Positions 1-7,842 of a DNA stretch of 64,000 bases are shown piece after piece. A program made the translations under genes and the position numbers. A model generated the notes under the pieces. That model was not told the origin of the DNA, did not search any database, and saw nothing but the letters and a program-made list of their open reading frames with translations. Each line of letters starts with the position of its first letter. Position 1 is the stretch's first letter. The stretch covers positions 1-64,000 of the forward strand of contig JABIHA010000094.1 of NCBI GenBank assembly GCA_018649885.1, written 5' to 3'. Origin of the DNA: Bacteriovoracaceae bacterium (GTDB lineage: Bacteria; Bdellovibrionota; Bacteriovoracia; Bacteriovoracales; Bacteriovoracaceae).

Positions 1-139
1 AACTCTTCTTCTCTCCGCCCGATAGCTCTGAAAGCACCATCGTTATCGCTGCTGTCAAAGTCGTTTTACCATGATCTACGTGACCAATCGTTCCGATGTT
101 TACGTGTGGTTTACTTCTATCAAATTTTTCTTTTGCCAT
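1..139 (-). CDS. tuf: Elongation factor Tu, N-terminal part (runs off the window)
   Basis: Only the first 46 codons are present. They read [20 protein letters not shown] and continue with [13 protein letters not shown], the EF-Tu N terminus including the GHVDHGKT nucleotide-binding P-loop. EF-Tu is the GTPase that delivers aminoacyl-tRNA to the ribosome. The ATG lies behind an AGGAGA Shine-Dalgarno sequence. The gene reads away from the tRNA cluster at 2182-2535 on the same strand. In many bacteria these tRNAs directly precede tufB, but here three other genes intervene and tuf has its own promoter. Confidence 0.97.
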   Translation of the reverse strand, partial: MAKEKFDRSKPHVNIGTIGHVDHGKTTLTAAITMVLSELSGGEKKS

Positions 140-193
140 GAGATTGTCTCCTGAACAGCAATATTAAGGTTTTAAGGCTAATTAGACGCATGA

Positions 194-221
194 GTATTAT
201 ACGAAAACTTCGTATAGTCAA
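194..221 (-). promoter_or_regulatory. Putative tuf promoter containing a 19-bp palindrome
   Basis: On the minus strand TTGACT (216-221) and TAATAC (194-199) are 16 bp apart, with TATAAT overlapping at 196-201. The inverted repeat TATACGAAAACTTCGTATA (198-216) fills the space between the two boxes. About 55 bases of leader follow before the tuf ATG. The palindrome could be an operator or a leader-RNA hairpin; no regulator is implied by the sequence. Confidence 0.55.
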
Positions 222-294
222 AGAGGAAAAATACTATAGGATATCAATAAACTTTAACCGAGCTGCTATATACGCCTTGACCTAGGGTATAAAA

Positions 295-657
295 TTGAAA
301 AAAATTTTGCATTTGTCAGTGTTTCTCTTGTTTTCTGCCTCATGTACAAGTCAACTCGCAACCTATCGCCGCAAAGCCGAAATTATTCTCGCTCACCATG
401 TTGAAAAATTTGGAAAATGTTATTTGGACGAATTCCCTCAACATCCTTACTTTAGCGGAACCCTAGTACTCAACATTGAAGTCTCAAAGCTGGGGGACAT
501 CAAAAATATTTCAACCACAAAAATATTTCACCCCAAAGTAGATAAATGCGTCATTGAACTCATAAGGCCAATTAAACTTCCAGCTCACCAAAAAGAAAAG
601 CTGAGCTACCAGCAGCCCCTTCACTTTTATAATGAGCAAGAAAAATTATATCTCTAG
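295..657 (+). CDS. Small lipoprotein with AgmX/TonB-like C-terminal pattern
   Basis: A 120-residue protein of unknown function, predicted lipoprotein: a hydrophobic N terminus (MKKILHLSVFLLF) ends in the lipobox SASC at about residue 17. The rest resembles the small C-terminal fold seen in AgmX/PglI- and TonB-type proteins: a Cys near the start (GKCY), a GTLVLNIEVSKLGDI strand pair, and a second Cys (DKCV). It starts with TTG behind an AGGG sequence; there is no competing ATG. A second protein of the same architecture is encoded at 1824-2177, so the two are probably paralogues. The gene ends 4 bp inside the convergent esterase-like gene. Confidence 0.75.
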   Translation: MKKILHLSVFLLFSASCTSQLATYRRKAEIILAHHVEKFGKCYLDEFPQHPYFSGTLVLNIEVSKLGDIKNISTTKIFHPKVDKCVIELIRPIKLPAHQKEKLSYQQPLHFYNEQEKLYL

Positions 658-1673
658 CGATAGTTTTTGCTTTTAATTCCGTCCATCACATCAAAAACAT
701 ACTCACTAGCGCTCTTAGTTCCAGCAAAAATACTTCTCGTGGTTTGGGATATCGTAAAAAAGGTGTGCATCTCACTTTTGGGTATCCATGCGCTGCAATT
801 GTCACCACCAGCTAAAGTGGACTGGTACAACCCCCCTGCGCCAAATATAAGTTTCTCGTGCTCTTTTCTATTAATTTCACCAAAAACTTCTGACATGACA
901 ATGTCTCGGCTTCCCTGAAGGACACCTACCTGCCAATCACTCAAAATAGAACATAATTTTGGAATTAGACCGGAAACGTTACCGTTGTTTACTTTTCTTT
1001 CAAAACTTCCAATCCCAAGAGCAGCATCAATATCTTTCAAATACCTCTTGGGGAATTTTTTCCAAAAGGATTTACCAAAGTGCAAGCCTGGGGCATCGGC
1101 TATCAGCGTTTTTCTGGCGTGTTTTGGAATTATCTTGTTCATTTTTGTTGCATGATAGATTGCACCGATAGCACCCGCAGAATATCCATAGATAAAGAAA
1201 TCGTTAATTTTATCAATTGAAATAGCACCATCTCTTTTAAAATATTCAAGAGCACTATTAAAGTTAAGAGCACCCACATGATAAGCCTTTCTCAGCCCAT
1301 ACTTTGCAACATGGGTTCCTACATGAACATCTCCTGTGCAGTAAGGAAAGAAAACACTCGTATGCTTAGTTATAGGCGAAAATTCAGGATTGCTTGAAGT
1401 CATTCCCCCAAAATTCGTCATTATTGGTATTGGATGCATCCAGGCCCTTCGGTTTAAACCAAAACATGTAGAGTGATTCCAGCAGGCACCTCCCCCCATG
1501 AAAACAAAAGCCAGTTTTTTTGGATCTCCTCTTTTGATGTAGACGAAATAATCTCGACCATCACCACAGCGAGCACCAGGAATGTAGTGTTTTTTCCATT
1601 TTGCTAATAGGGGAAAAGAGAACGTTATTAAAATTAAAAATGAGAACATTCTCATCAATTTGATTCCATCCAT
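654..1673 (-). CDS. Pectinacetylesterase/Notum-like secreted hydrolase
   Basis: A 339-residue protein with an N-terminal hydrophobic segment (signal peptide or membrane anchor). Motifs match the pectinacetylesterase/Notum family of alpha/beta hydrolases: FVFMGGGACW (oxyanion region, about residue 60), GYSAGAIG (nucleophile serine elbow) and a C-terminal MHTFF histidine. The family removes acyl groups from polysaccharides or lipidated proteins; the substrate here is unknown. The start is the ATG at 1673, six bases after GGAGG; the open frame extends five codons further to a TTG that lacks such a site. It is convergent with the lipoprotein gene 295-657 and lies inside the tRNA-tuf interval. Confidence 0.78.
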   Translation of the reverse strand: MDGIKLMRMFSFLILITFSFPLLAKWKKHYIPGARCGDGRDYFVYIKRGDPKKLAFVFMGGGACWNHSTCFGLNRRAWMHPIPIMTNFGGMTSSNPEFSPITKHTSVFFPYCTGDVHVGTHVAKYGLRKAYHVGALNFNSALEYFKRDGAISIDKINDFFIYGYSAGAIGAIYHATKMNKIIPKHARKTLIADAPGLHFGKSFWKKFPKRYLKDIDAALGIGSFERKVNNGNVSGLIPKLCSILSDWQVGVLQGSRDIVMSEVFGEINRKEHEKLIFGAGGLYQSTLAGGDNCSAWIPKSEMHTFFTISQTTRSIFAGTKSASEYVFDVMDGIKSKNYR

Positions 1674-1687
1674 AGAAAACCTCCGCA

Positions 1688-1715
1688 ATTATAAACCGAT
1701 TTTAGCTAAGTAAAA
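1688..1715 (-). promoter_or_regulatory. Putative promoter of the esterase-like gene
   Basis: On the minus strand a consensus -10 box TATAAT (1688-1693) follows TTTTAC (1710-1715) with a 16-bp spacer. The -10 box is only about 14 bases upstream of the ATG at 1673, so the leader would be very short and contain little beyond the GGAGG site. The -35 box is weak. Confidence 0.4.
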
Positions 1716-1823
1716 TCATAGAGTCACTATAGATTAGTACTTCCTGGTGAATGATCGAAAAGATAATGTAAATTTGCGAATATTCTCTTGAAAAAAATCC
1801 GAACTTAATCAACAATAGTAAAG

Positions 1824-2177
1824 ATGAAACATCTAGTATTAATGATCATTCTTTTATCTCTCACAGGTTGTGCTCAGAACCAGCTTAACCGGGACAACGC
1901 CCAACAAAAAATACAAGAGCAAATTGCTCTCATTAGTGGTGATATAGAAAATTGTTATGATGAAAAATCATTAAAAGCTGAAGTTAATTTTTCTATACTA
2001 TTTAACATTCAAGCAAACGGTGAGATTTCAGGGGCCAATATTATACCATCACAAGGTTCACAGAAAGATCAGTGTATTAATGAGGCAACAAAGAAAATTA
2101 GCCTACCACCCACAAAAGACAACGCAACTTTCTCAATCAAACAGCCAATTAAAATTAAAGTGAGCACAAAAAAATAG
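1824..2177 (+). CDS. Small lipoprotein, probable paralogue of the 295-657 product
   Basis: A 117-residue protein with a lipoprotein signal (LLSLTGC, lipidated Cys about residue 16). After it come ENCY, the stretch FSILFNIQANGEISGANI and DQCI, the same spacing of two cysteines around a strand-turn-strand as in the protein at 295-657 and in AgmX/PglI-type C-terminal domains. No specific function can be assigned. The Shine-Dalgarno sequence before the ATG is weak. The gene ends four bases before the CCA end of tRNA-Thr(GGT), which is transcribed towards it. Confidence 0.72.
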   Translation: MKHLVLMIILLSLTGCAQNQLNRDNAQQKIQEQIALISGDIENCYDEKSLKAEVNFSILFNIQANGEISGANIIPSQGSQKDQCINEATKKISLPPTKDNATFSIKQPIKIKVSTKK

Positions 2178-2181
2178 AAAA

Positions 2182-2256
<75 letters not shown>

Positions 2257-2272
2257 AAACATTGTATCGAAA

Positions 2273-2348
2273 TGGAGCGGATGAAGAGACTCGAACCCTC
2301 AACCCCCAGCTTGGAAGGCTGGTGCTCTACCAATTGAGCTACATCCGC
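2273..2348 (-). tRNA. tRNA-Gly (anticodon TCC)
   Basis: The cloverleaf is on the minus strand and CCA is encoded. The acceptor stem pairs GCGGATG with CATCCGC. The anticodon stem CCAGC/GCTGG encloses CTTCCAA, giving anticodon TCC. Third gene of the tRNA operon. Confidence 0.95.
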
Positions 2349-2356
2349 TTTAAAAA

Positions 2357-2442
2357 TGGTGGCGTGAGATGGATTCGAACCATCGAAGGAATACTCCGGC
2401 AGATTTACAGTCTGCTCCCTTTAGCCACTCGGGAACCACGCC
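2357..2442 (-). tRNA. tRNA-Tyr (anticodon GTA)
   Basis: A class II tRNA of 86 bases with a long variable arm on the minus strand. The anticodon loop reads CTGTAAA, giving anticodon GTA. The acceptor stem pairs GGCGTGG with the end CTCACGCC, and CCA is encoded. Second gene of the tRNA operon. Confidence 0.95.
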
Positions 2443-2459
2443 AATTTCTAGGGTTTTAA

Positions 2460-2535
2460 TGGAGCTGACAATAGGATTTGAACCTACGACCGGCGGTTTA
2501 CAAAACCGCTGCTCTACCAACTGAGCTATGTCAGC
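2460..2535 (-). tRNA. tRNA-Thr (anticodon TGT)
   Basis: The cloverleaf is on the minus strand and CCA is encoded. The anticodon stem GCGGT/ACCGC encloses TTTGTAA, giving anticodon TGT. The acceptor stem pairs GCTGACA with TGTCAGC. First gene of the operon. The order Thr(TGT)-Tyr-Gly-Thr(GGT) is the same as the thrU-tyrU-glyT-thrT group that precedes tufB in Escherichia coli. Confidence 0.95.
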
Positions 2536-2556
2536 ACAACTAAAATCCGTCGTAAG

Positions 2557-2585
2557 GTTATAAATTTAGAGGATCACTTAGACAA
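2557..2585 (-). promoter_or_regulatory. Promoter of the four-tRNA operon
   Basis: On the minus strand TTGTCT (2580-2585) and TATAAC (2557-2562) are separated by exactly 17 bp. Predicted transcription begins about 15 bases before tRNA-Thr(TGT). It lies right behind the end of rlmB. Confidence 0.65.
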
Positions 2586-2592
2586 GTAAATT

Positions 2593-3336
2593 CTAACTGA
2601 ATAGTCGCTCCATAGAAATTGCCGCTGCCACTGAAACATTGAGTGACTTTATATTACCGCGCGGCTCTATAGCAAAGAGGTGACTCAAATTTCTAGAGAC
2701 CGCGTTAGACAGCCCCTTATCTTCAGAACCCAGCACTAAAACCTTTGGTCCCTGGATAGCAATTTCAAGCAGCTCACTATCAGCATGCTCAGATAGACCG
2801 ATAATAGGAACACCTATTTTGACTAACTTACCCAGTAGTTTTGGTAAGCTAGAGGTTCGCACTATTTTAACATGCTCTGCAGCTCCCGATGAAATTCTAT
2901 AAAAACTGGGGCTGCTTCCGAAAGTGCTTCTTGAAGGTAAAATTATATAGTTAACGCCATAAAAAGCAGCCGTTCTCAAAATTGCTGCTGCATTATGAGC
3001 GTCGGTCACACCGTCTAAGGCCAAAACCTTTACGATCTCTCGACTTCTCATTTCAGAATAAAATAGATCCATATCTGGATCTTCGATCTTGTCTGCTAGT
3101 AAAAAAACGCCATTTGGTACTCTGACATAATTGAACTCTAATTTTTTACAAAGCTCTTTGGCCCTCTCTTGGAGATCATGAGAGGTTAGGCATGTCACTT
3201 TCAGGGTTTCACCCAGCTTAACAACTTTTTTAAGTTCTTTTAATCCTTCATCAGTGGCAAACAACTGCAACTCAGATCTTGACTCATTTTGAAGGGCCTC
3301 AGCAATACTGTGTATACCAATTATCAAATCTCTCAT
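2593..3336 (-). CDS. rlmB: 23S rRNA (guanosine-2'-O)-methyltransferase, RlmB/TrmH family
   Basis: A 247-residue SPOUT-class methyltransferase. The N-terminal IGIHSIAEAL region is the substrate-binding domain typical of RlmB. The C-terminal domain has the three TrmH motifs: LDGVTDAHNAAAILRTAAFYG, VLGSEDKGLS and IEPRGNIKSLNVSVAAAI, which form the knotted S-adenosylmethionine site. RlmB methylates the peptidyl-transferase region of 23S rRNA (G2251 in E. coli numbering); the exact target base here is inferred from family. It lies 32 bp downstream of proS on the same strand and is probably co-transcribed with it. Confidence 0.88.
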   Translation of the reverse strand: MRDLIIGIHSIAEALQNESRSELQLFATDEGLKELKKVVKLGETLKVTCLTSHDLQERAKELCKKLEFNYVRVPNGVFLLADKIEDPDMDLFYSEMRSREIVKVLALDGVTDAHNAAAILRTAAFYGVNYIILPSRSTFGSSPSFYRISSGAAEHVKIVRTSSLPKLLGKLVKIGVPIIGLSEHADSELLEIAIQGPKVLVLGSEDKGLSNAVSRNLSHLFAIEPRGNIKSLNVSVAAAISMERLFS

Positions 3337-3368
3337 TTTCTTTTATCTTTATTTAGGTAAAGGAGTTT

Positions 3369-5087
3369 CTATATCTCTTTCCAAGTTTTTACTACATGAT
3401 CTACAAGGCTATCTAATGCTACTTTACAACGCTCACCATTTTTTCTGACTCTGATTTCAACTTCACCAGTTTTAACAAAGTCGCGCTCACCAAAGACAAC
3501 GGCAAGTGGAAGCCCTAAAAGCTCAGCATCTTTCATCATCGCCCCAAAGCCAAGGCCTCTATCATCAAATAAAACTTCAAACCCAGCTTTTTTTAGATCG
3601 CAATAAATCTTTTCACCGATTTCTTTGTTTTCATCTTTTTTGGCCATCATGGCCAAGTAGATATGAAAAGGAGCTATTTCTTTTGGCCAAATAATGCCAT
3701 TTTCATCATGGTTTTGCTCAATTGCCGAAGCTGCCAGCCTGGTTACACCAATACCATAACAACCCATAACAGGAGCGATCGCTTTCCCATTAACATTGAG
3801 AACTGTAGCATTCATAGACTTGGTGTATTTGTCACCCAGTTGAAAAATATGACCTACTTCAATTCCTTTTTTCTCAACTACGTCTTTTCCACATTCACAA
3901 CAACTATCACCGTTTCTAGAAAGTCGCAGATCAACTTGCTCGAAATTTTTTCCATCTCTTTGAAATACATACCCTTTTAAATGAAAATCAACTTTTCCAG
4001 CTCCTACTACATAGGATTTCTCAACATCAACTTCACTATCTACAAGGGTTTTTAAGTCTTTAACATCGTTTGGACCGATAAATCCCTTCACTAACCCAAG
4101 TGTCTCAATAGCCTCGTCAGTTGCAGCAGCAAGGTGATTGCTTCCCAAGAAGTTTTTTAGCTTCACTTCATTCACTTCATCATCGCCAAGCAAAACCACA
4201 AGCACATGCTGCTCTTCTTCACCGGTAACAGATGTATAAACTAAATTTTTAAGAGTTTGATGTTCTGGTATGTTTAAAAAGTTGGCTACATCAGAAATGG
4301 TACTTTTATTAGGAGTGGGCACCTCTTCTAATTGCGATATTTCTCCAAAATCCAAACTTGATCTTCCAGTTTGTGCTCGTTCATTATTGGCAGCGTAGCC
4401 ACACCCTTCACACAAGATAACATTGTCCTCACCTGAGTCTGCAATAACCTGGAATTCATGTGTTTGAGCTTCCCCTGAGGCCATAGCCCCTGCATCAGCT
4501 TGAACTGCGAGGTAATTAAGTCCAATTTTTTCGATGATTCTGCTATAAACGTCGTACATAACCTGATAGCCACGATCGAGGCAATCTTTATCAACATGAA
4601 AACTATATGCGTCTTTCATGCTAAATTCACGTCCTCTCATTAGCCCATATCTCGGTCTTATTTCGTCTCTAAATTTTGTCCCTATTTGGTATAGCGTAAC
4701 TGGCAATTGCTTATATGACGTAACTGATTTTCTAAAACAATCTGTTATGGCCTCTTCATTGGTTGGACTTATACAGAGATCTCTTCCGGCTCGATCTTGA
4801 AACCTAAGCATTTCGCTTCCAAAATCATCCCATCTTCCAGTTTCTCGCCAAAGCTCTCCAGGGGTCACGACACTCATGGAAACTTCCATGCATCCGACAT
4901 CATTGTGCTCATCTCGGATGATTTTTTCTACTTTTTGAAAAACTCGGAGGCCAAAAGGGAGATAGGTGTAAATTCCACTACCTGATTTTTGAATCAGTCC
5001 TGCTCTCAACATTAATCTATGAGAAGGAATGACAGCGTCCGCTGGTACTTCTCTAAGTGTATGCCAAAATGCTTTTGATAGTTTCAT
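3369..5087 (-). CDS. proS: Prolyl-tRNA synthetase (bacterial type, with editing domain)
   Basis: A 572-residue class II aminoacyl-tRNA synthetase that charges tRNA-Pro. The N terminus MKLSKAFWHTLREVPADAVI with SHRLMLRAGLI is diagnostic for bacterial ProRS. Class II motif 2 is around FRDEIRPRYGLMRGREFSMKD. A YbaK-like editing insertion lies at about residues 225-380, and motif 3 (CYGIGVTRL) follows. The open frame continues 27 codons upstream, but the ATG at 5087 is preceded by AGGGGAG at proper spacing and matches family length. rlmB follows closely. Confidence 0.96.
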   Translation of the reverse strand: MKLSKAFWHTLREVPADAVIPSHRLMLRAGLIQKSGSGIYTYLPFGLRVFQKVEKIIRDEHNDVGCMEVSMSVVTPGELWRETGRWDDFGSEMLRFQDRAGRDLCISPTNEEAITDCFRKSVTSYKQLPVTLYQIGTKFRDEIRPRYGLMRGREFSMKDAYSFHVDKDCLDRGYQVMYDVYSRIIEKIGLNYLAVQADAGAMASGEAQTHEFQVIADSGEDNVILCEGCGYAANNERAQTGRSSLDFGEISQLEEVPTPNKSTISDVANFLNIPEHQTLKNLVYTSVTGEEEQHVLVVLLGDDEVNEVKLKNFLGSNHLAAATDEAIETLGLVKGFIGPNDVKDLKTLVDSEVDVEKSYVVGAGKVDFHLKGYVFQRDGKNFEQVDLRLSRNGDSCCECGKDVVEKKGIEVGHIFQLGDKYTKSMNATVLNVNGKAIAPVMGCYGIGVTRLAASAIEQNHDENGIIWPKEIAPFHIYLAMMAKKDENKEIGEKIYCDLKKAGFEVLFDDRGLGFGAMMKDAELLGLPLAVVFGERDFVKTGEVEIRVRKNGERCKVALDSLVDHVVKTWKEI

Positions 5088-5154
5088 AATACTCCCCTTT
5101 AAGGACGAACCTACTTTATACCGCTTTGAGCAATAAAAGGGAAGGGCCCAAATG

Positions 5155-5187
5155 AAAAAAGCTCCCACATTAATAAGAGGGAGCTTT
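5155..5187 (-). terminator. Rho-independent terminator of the porin gene
   Basis: On the minus strand AAAGCTCCC, a loop of about 12 bases and GGGAGCTTTTTT form a stem followed by a U-run. It lies between the end of the porin gene and the start of proS, so proS must have its own promoter within about 65 bp. Confidence 0.85.
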
Positions 5188-5228
5188 GCAAAATTCTTGA
5201 AGGAATATTTTATTATTAGTCAGAGCTT

Positions 5229-6302
5229 CTAGAAGCCCAAAGTAATACCTGTTAAAATGATATGAGATTTGTTGTCAGTTCTCGTACTAAATAATTTTCC
5301 AGAATTAACCTTTGTTACATGATTTCCGTATAACAGTCTTGTAGAAACATGCTTGTTAAACGAGTAGAGAATACCTGTTGAAATTCTTGTTTGTTCTCCA
5401 CCTTTTGATCCAGTGGCACCAATGACTTCATCGCCATCAAATTTTGCCTCGGCATATGTAAGGCCTGCAGTGAAATCACCAAACTTATAGCTGAAAGCAC
5501 CTAAGTAATAATCTCTTTCAACTCTTGCACCTGAAACTCTATCAAGTTTTCTCTTCATATAATTGAGGCCAAAAGTTGCACCTAAGTAACCAAGCTTTGC
5601 GCCCGTGTCCCAAAATTTATTGGCGTCCTTACTGTCTGTATTTCTTTGATCCTCGAGGTTGTAGGAACCGTGAAGTCTAAGTTTTAATACTCCAAACTCT
5701 TTGCTGTAAGTTAAGAGATTTGAATACCAAGTAGCTGTAGAGCTTGTTTTGGCCATTGCTGTGTTGTCTCTATCAATTGTAAGCGTGTAGTTAAAGCCTG
5801 CAAAGTTTGGAGTTTTGTAGCCTACTAGATCTTGCCGACTACGGTCGTAGAAAGAGCATGTAGTTGCCACTCTACCTTGAATGTCATCAAGATCACAACC
5901 TGCTGACAGTCCGGAGTGATCAAATGGATCCATCCCCTTTATTTCTTTTCTATAGGGAACATCTGTTTGACCAAATATAAAGTCTCCGTAATTAGATTTC
6001 AAAACAACATTTGCTTGCCTTATTCTAATGGTATCTGTTCCCCCAGCATCTTTAAATGAGTTGAATCCTGCCTCTAATTTATAAGCGGCATCAAAGGAGC
6101 CACTTAGTTCATGTGAGCCTTTGAACCCAAATCTTGTTTCTGTATCATCTACACCTGTAATACCTGAAAGTTTTTGATATTTAGCTTCTGTTTTTTGATC
6201 AATGTATCTAAATTCTTTATTTACTTTCCCGTAAAGAGTGGGCCCTGCTGCGCTAACAGAACTAGCAGCCAAAATAAAACTCATTAACATAATTTTTTTC
6301 AT
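5229..6302 (-). CDS. Outer-membrane porin (Gram-negative general porin type)
   Basis: A 357-residue protein with a signal peptide (MKKIMLMSFILAASSVSAAG). The mature part begins TLYGKVNKEF, and aromatic/glycine-rich amphipathic strands such as ETRFGFKGSHEL, LKSNYGDFIFGQTD and VGYKTPNFAGFNYTL are typical of trimeric general porins. The C terminus ends in Phe (ITLGF), the outer-membrane insertion signal. The start is the ATG at 6302, six bases after GGAG. It forms a passive diffusion channel; its selectivity is unknown. Transcribed divergently from the alginate-export-like channel gene at 6541. Confidence 0.88.
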   Translation of the reverse strand: MKKIMLMSFILAASSVSAAGPTLYGKVNKEFRYIDQKTEAKYQKLSGITGVDDTETRFGFKGSHELSGSFDAAYKLEAGFNSFKDAGGTDTIRIRQANVVLKSNYGDFIFGQTDVPYRKEIKGMDPFDHSGLSAGCDLDDIQGRVATTCSFYDRSRQDLVGYKTPNFAGFNYTLTIDRDNTAMAKTSSTATWYSNLLTYSKEFGVLKLRLHGSYNLEDQRNTDSKDANKFWDTGAKLGYLGATFGLNYMKRKLDRVSGARVERDYYLGAFSYKFGDFTAGLTYAEAKFDGDEVIGATGSKGGEQTRISTGILYSFNKHVSTRLLYGNHVTKVNSGKLFSTRTDNKSHIILTGITLGF

Positions 6303-6451
6303 CTTTTTCTCCGGCATGGTAACTTTCGTTTTTCAAATTATACAAAATTTATCACCCATAAATAAAGTTCAGATTGTGTAAGGAAGGTTAAATTTTTATT
6401 TGAATGTTGTTAGCAATTCCTCAAAAAATGCTTCAAAATTTAAGATTTTTT

Positions 6452-6467
6452 AATGACATAGATCACT
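6452..6467 (+). promoter_or_regulatory. Candidate CRP/FNR-family binding site
   Basis: AATGACATAGATCACT has the TGA-N6-TCA core of CRP/FNR-family sites. It lies about 75 bp before the start of the channel gene at 6541 in the divergent region between two outer-membrane channel genes. The outer bases fit the CRP consensus only in part. Confidence 0.35.
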
Positions 6468-6540
6468 AACATTCAATATCATTGGCTATAGCATAACTTT
6501 GTTATTGATTAATTTTGTATTTTCTTGAAGAGGAGTTCAG

Positions 6541-7764
6541 ATGAGAAAACTAGTTCTAATTCTATTAGCAATAAGCATGCTAATACCATCGGCATTTGCA
6601 GTCGACCTTTCAGGCCAAGGTCTGATGCGACATGAAAATAAAAACAATTCAGATTTCACCGACACTGTAAGAGACGACGTTAGCTTCACGGCGTCTAGAT
6701 TCCGTCTTAATGTGAAAGCTGCTCCAGAAGGAGCAAAGTGGGACTTATTTTTTCAACCTCAGTTTACTAAAGTTTGGGGTCAACAAGTTTCAGGATCCAA
6801 CACAAGTGGTGCCCTTAACGATACAACAAATGATATTCACCAAGCCTATGTAAATTGGAATATATTAGAAAAACTATCACTAAAAGCTGGTAGACAAGAA
6901 CTTGCCTACGGTGACCAGTTAGTTATTGGCTCAGTTGGCTGGAGTGTACAAGCTAGAAGTTTTGATGGTGCTAGACTAAGATCCACTTTTTTTGGACGCT
7001 TTACTGACATGTTCTGGACCAAAGTTAAAGACAATGATGTTTCAGCTGCTGCCATTGGTGATGATGAATTCTACGGACTCTATCATTCACATGACTTTGG
7101 TGAGTATCTTAAATTCCTAGATCTATATACCTTTAACAAAGCGTACCACACAGGTGGGACAGCTGGAGAAACATCTCTTTGGACATTTGGTACAAGATTA
7201 AAATCAAGCTTTCATGGCTTTGATTACAGGGTTGAGCTTACTAGCCAAACCGGTAAAGGGATGACAAAGAACTCTACTCTTGCCACAAAGCAATCTGGCA
7301 ACCAAGCTGATTTAGAATTTGGTTACAGCCCGAACTTTCTTGGCATGAGAATATCTCTTGAATACTTACAAGCATCAAAAGACTACGACCAACTATATCC
7401 TACTGGTCACAAATTCTTAGGTTTTGCTGATCAATTTTCAAGACGAAACGTAAGAAGTTATGTTGCTCACCTTAAGCTTGCTCCAATTGACAAACTATTG
7501 GTTAAAGTTGACTACCACATGATTGAAAGGCTTAAAGATAATAAGCCAAACTACAATTTTGGTGGTGGAGCCAGAGGTGCTACTTCAACATCTAAAAAAG
7601 AAGATGTGGCAACTGAACTAGACCTAACTGTTAAGTATACCCTTGATAAAGGATTATTCGCTCAGGTAGGCCATTCAATGGTAACAGCTGAAGGATATTT
7701 AAAAGCACTTTCAACCAAAGATAGTACGTCTTGGTCATATGTAATGTTAGTCGCAAACTTTTAA
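6541..7764 (+). CDS. Alginate-export-like outer-membrane beta-barrel channel
   Basis: A 407-residue protein with a clear signal peptide (MRKLVLILLAISMLIPSAFA). The mature N terminus DLSGQGLMRHEN, the FTASRFRLNVKAAPE segment and the GRQELAYGDQLVIG motif followed by RSFDGARLR are characteristic of the AlgE/alginate-export porin family, and the final residue is Phe. Such barrels occur in many predatory and marine bacteria as general channels and are not evidence of alginate synthesis, for which there are no other genes here. It starts behind an AGAGGAG sequence and ends before a strong hairpin. Confidence 0.8.
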   Translation: MRKLVLILLAISMLIPSAFAVDLSGQGLMRHENKNNSDFTDTVRDDVSFTASRFRLNVKAAPEGAKWDLFFQPQFTKVWGQQVSGSNTSGALNDTTNDIHQAYVNWNILEKLSLKAGRQELAYGDQLVIGSVGWSVQARSFDGARLRSTFFGRFTDMFWTKVKDNDVSAAAIGDDEFYGLYHSHDFGEYLKFLDLYTFNKAYHTGGTAGETSLWTFGTRLKSSFHGFDYRVELTSQTGKGMTKNSTLATKQSGNQADLEFGYSPNFLGMRISLEYLQASKDYDQLYPTGHKFLGFADQFSRRNVRSYVAHLKLAPIDKLLVKVDYHMIERLKDNKPNYNFGGGARGATSTSKKEDVATELDLTVKYTLDKGLFAQVGHSMVTAEGYLKALSTKDSTSWSYVMLVANF

Positions 7765-7795
7765 ACCAGACGATTTTTCTACTTCTCTAAAGTCT

Positions 7796-7827
7796 GTGGG
7801 GAGATTTCTGATCTCCTCACATCTTTT
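7796..7827 (+). terminator. Terminator of the beta-barrel channel gene
   Basis: GTGGGGAGAT (7796-7805), loop TTCTG and ATCTCCTCAC (7811-7820) form a 10-bp stem followed by ATCTTTT. It lies between the convergent channel gene and lpxC. Confidence 0.75.
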
Positions 7828-7842
7828 GTAATATAAAAAAAA

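Noticed and set aside
198-216. Similarity of the palindrome arms to loxP-type arms (AACTTCGTATA)
   Set aside because: The arms face outward with a three-base centre instead of inward around eight bases, and no recombinase gene is present; likely chance.
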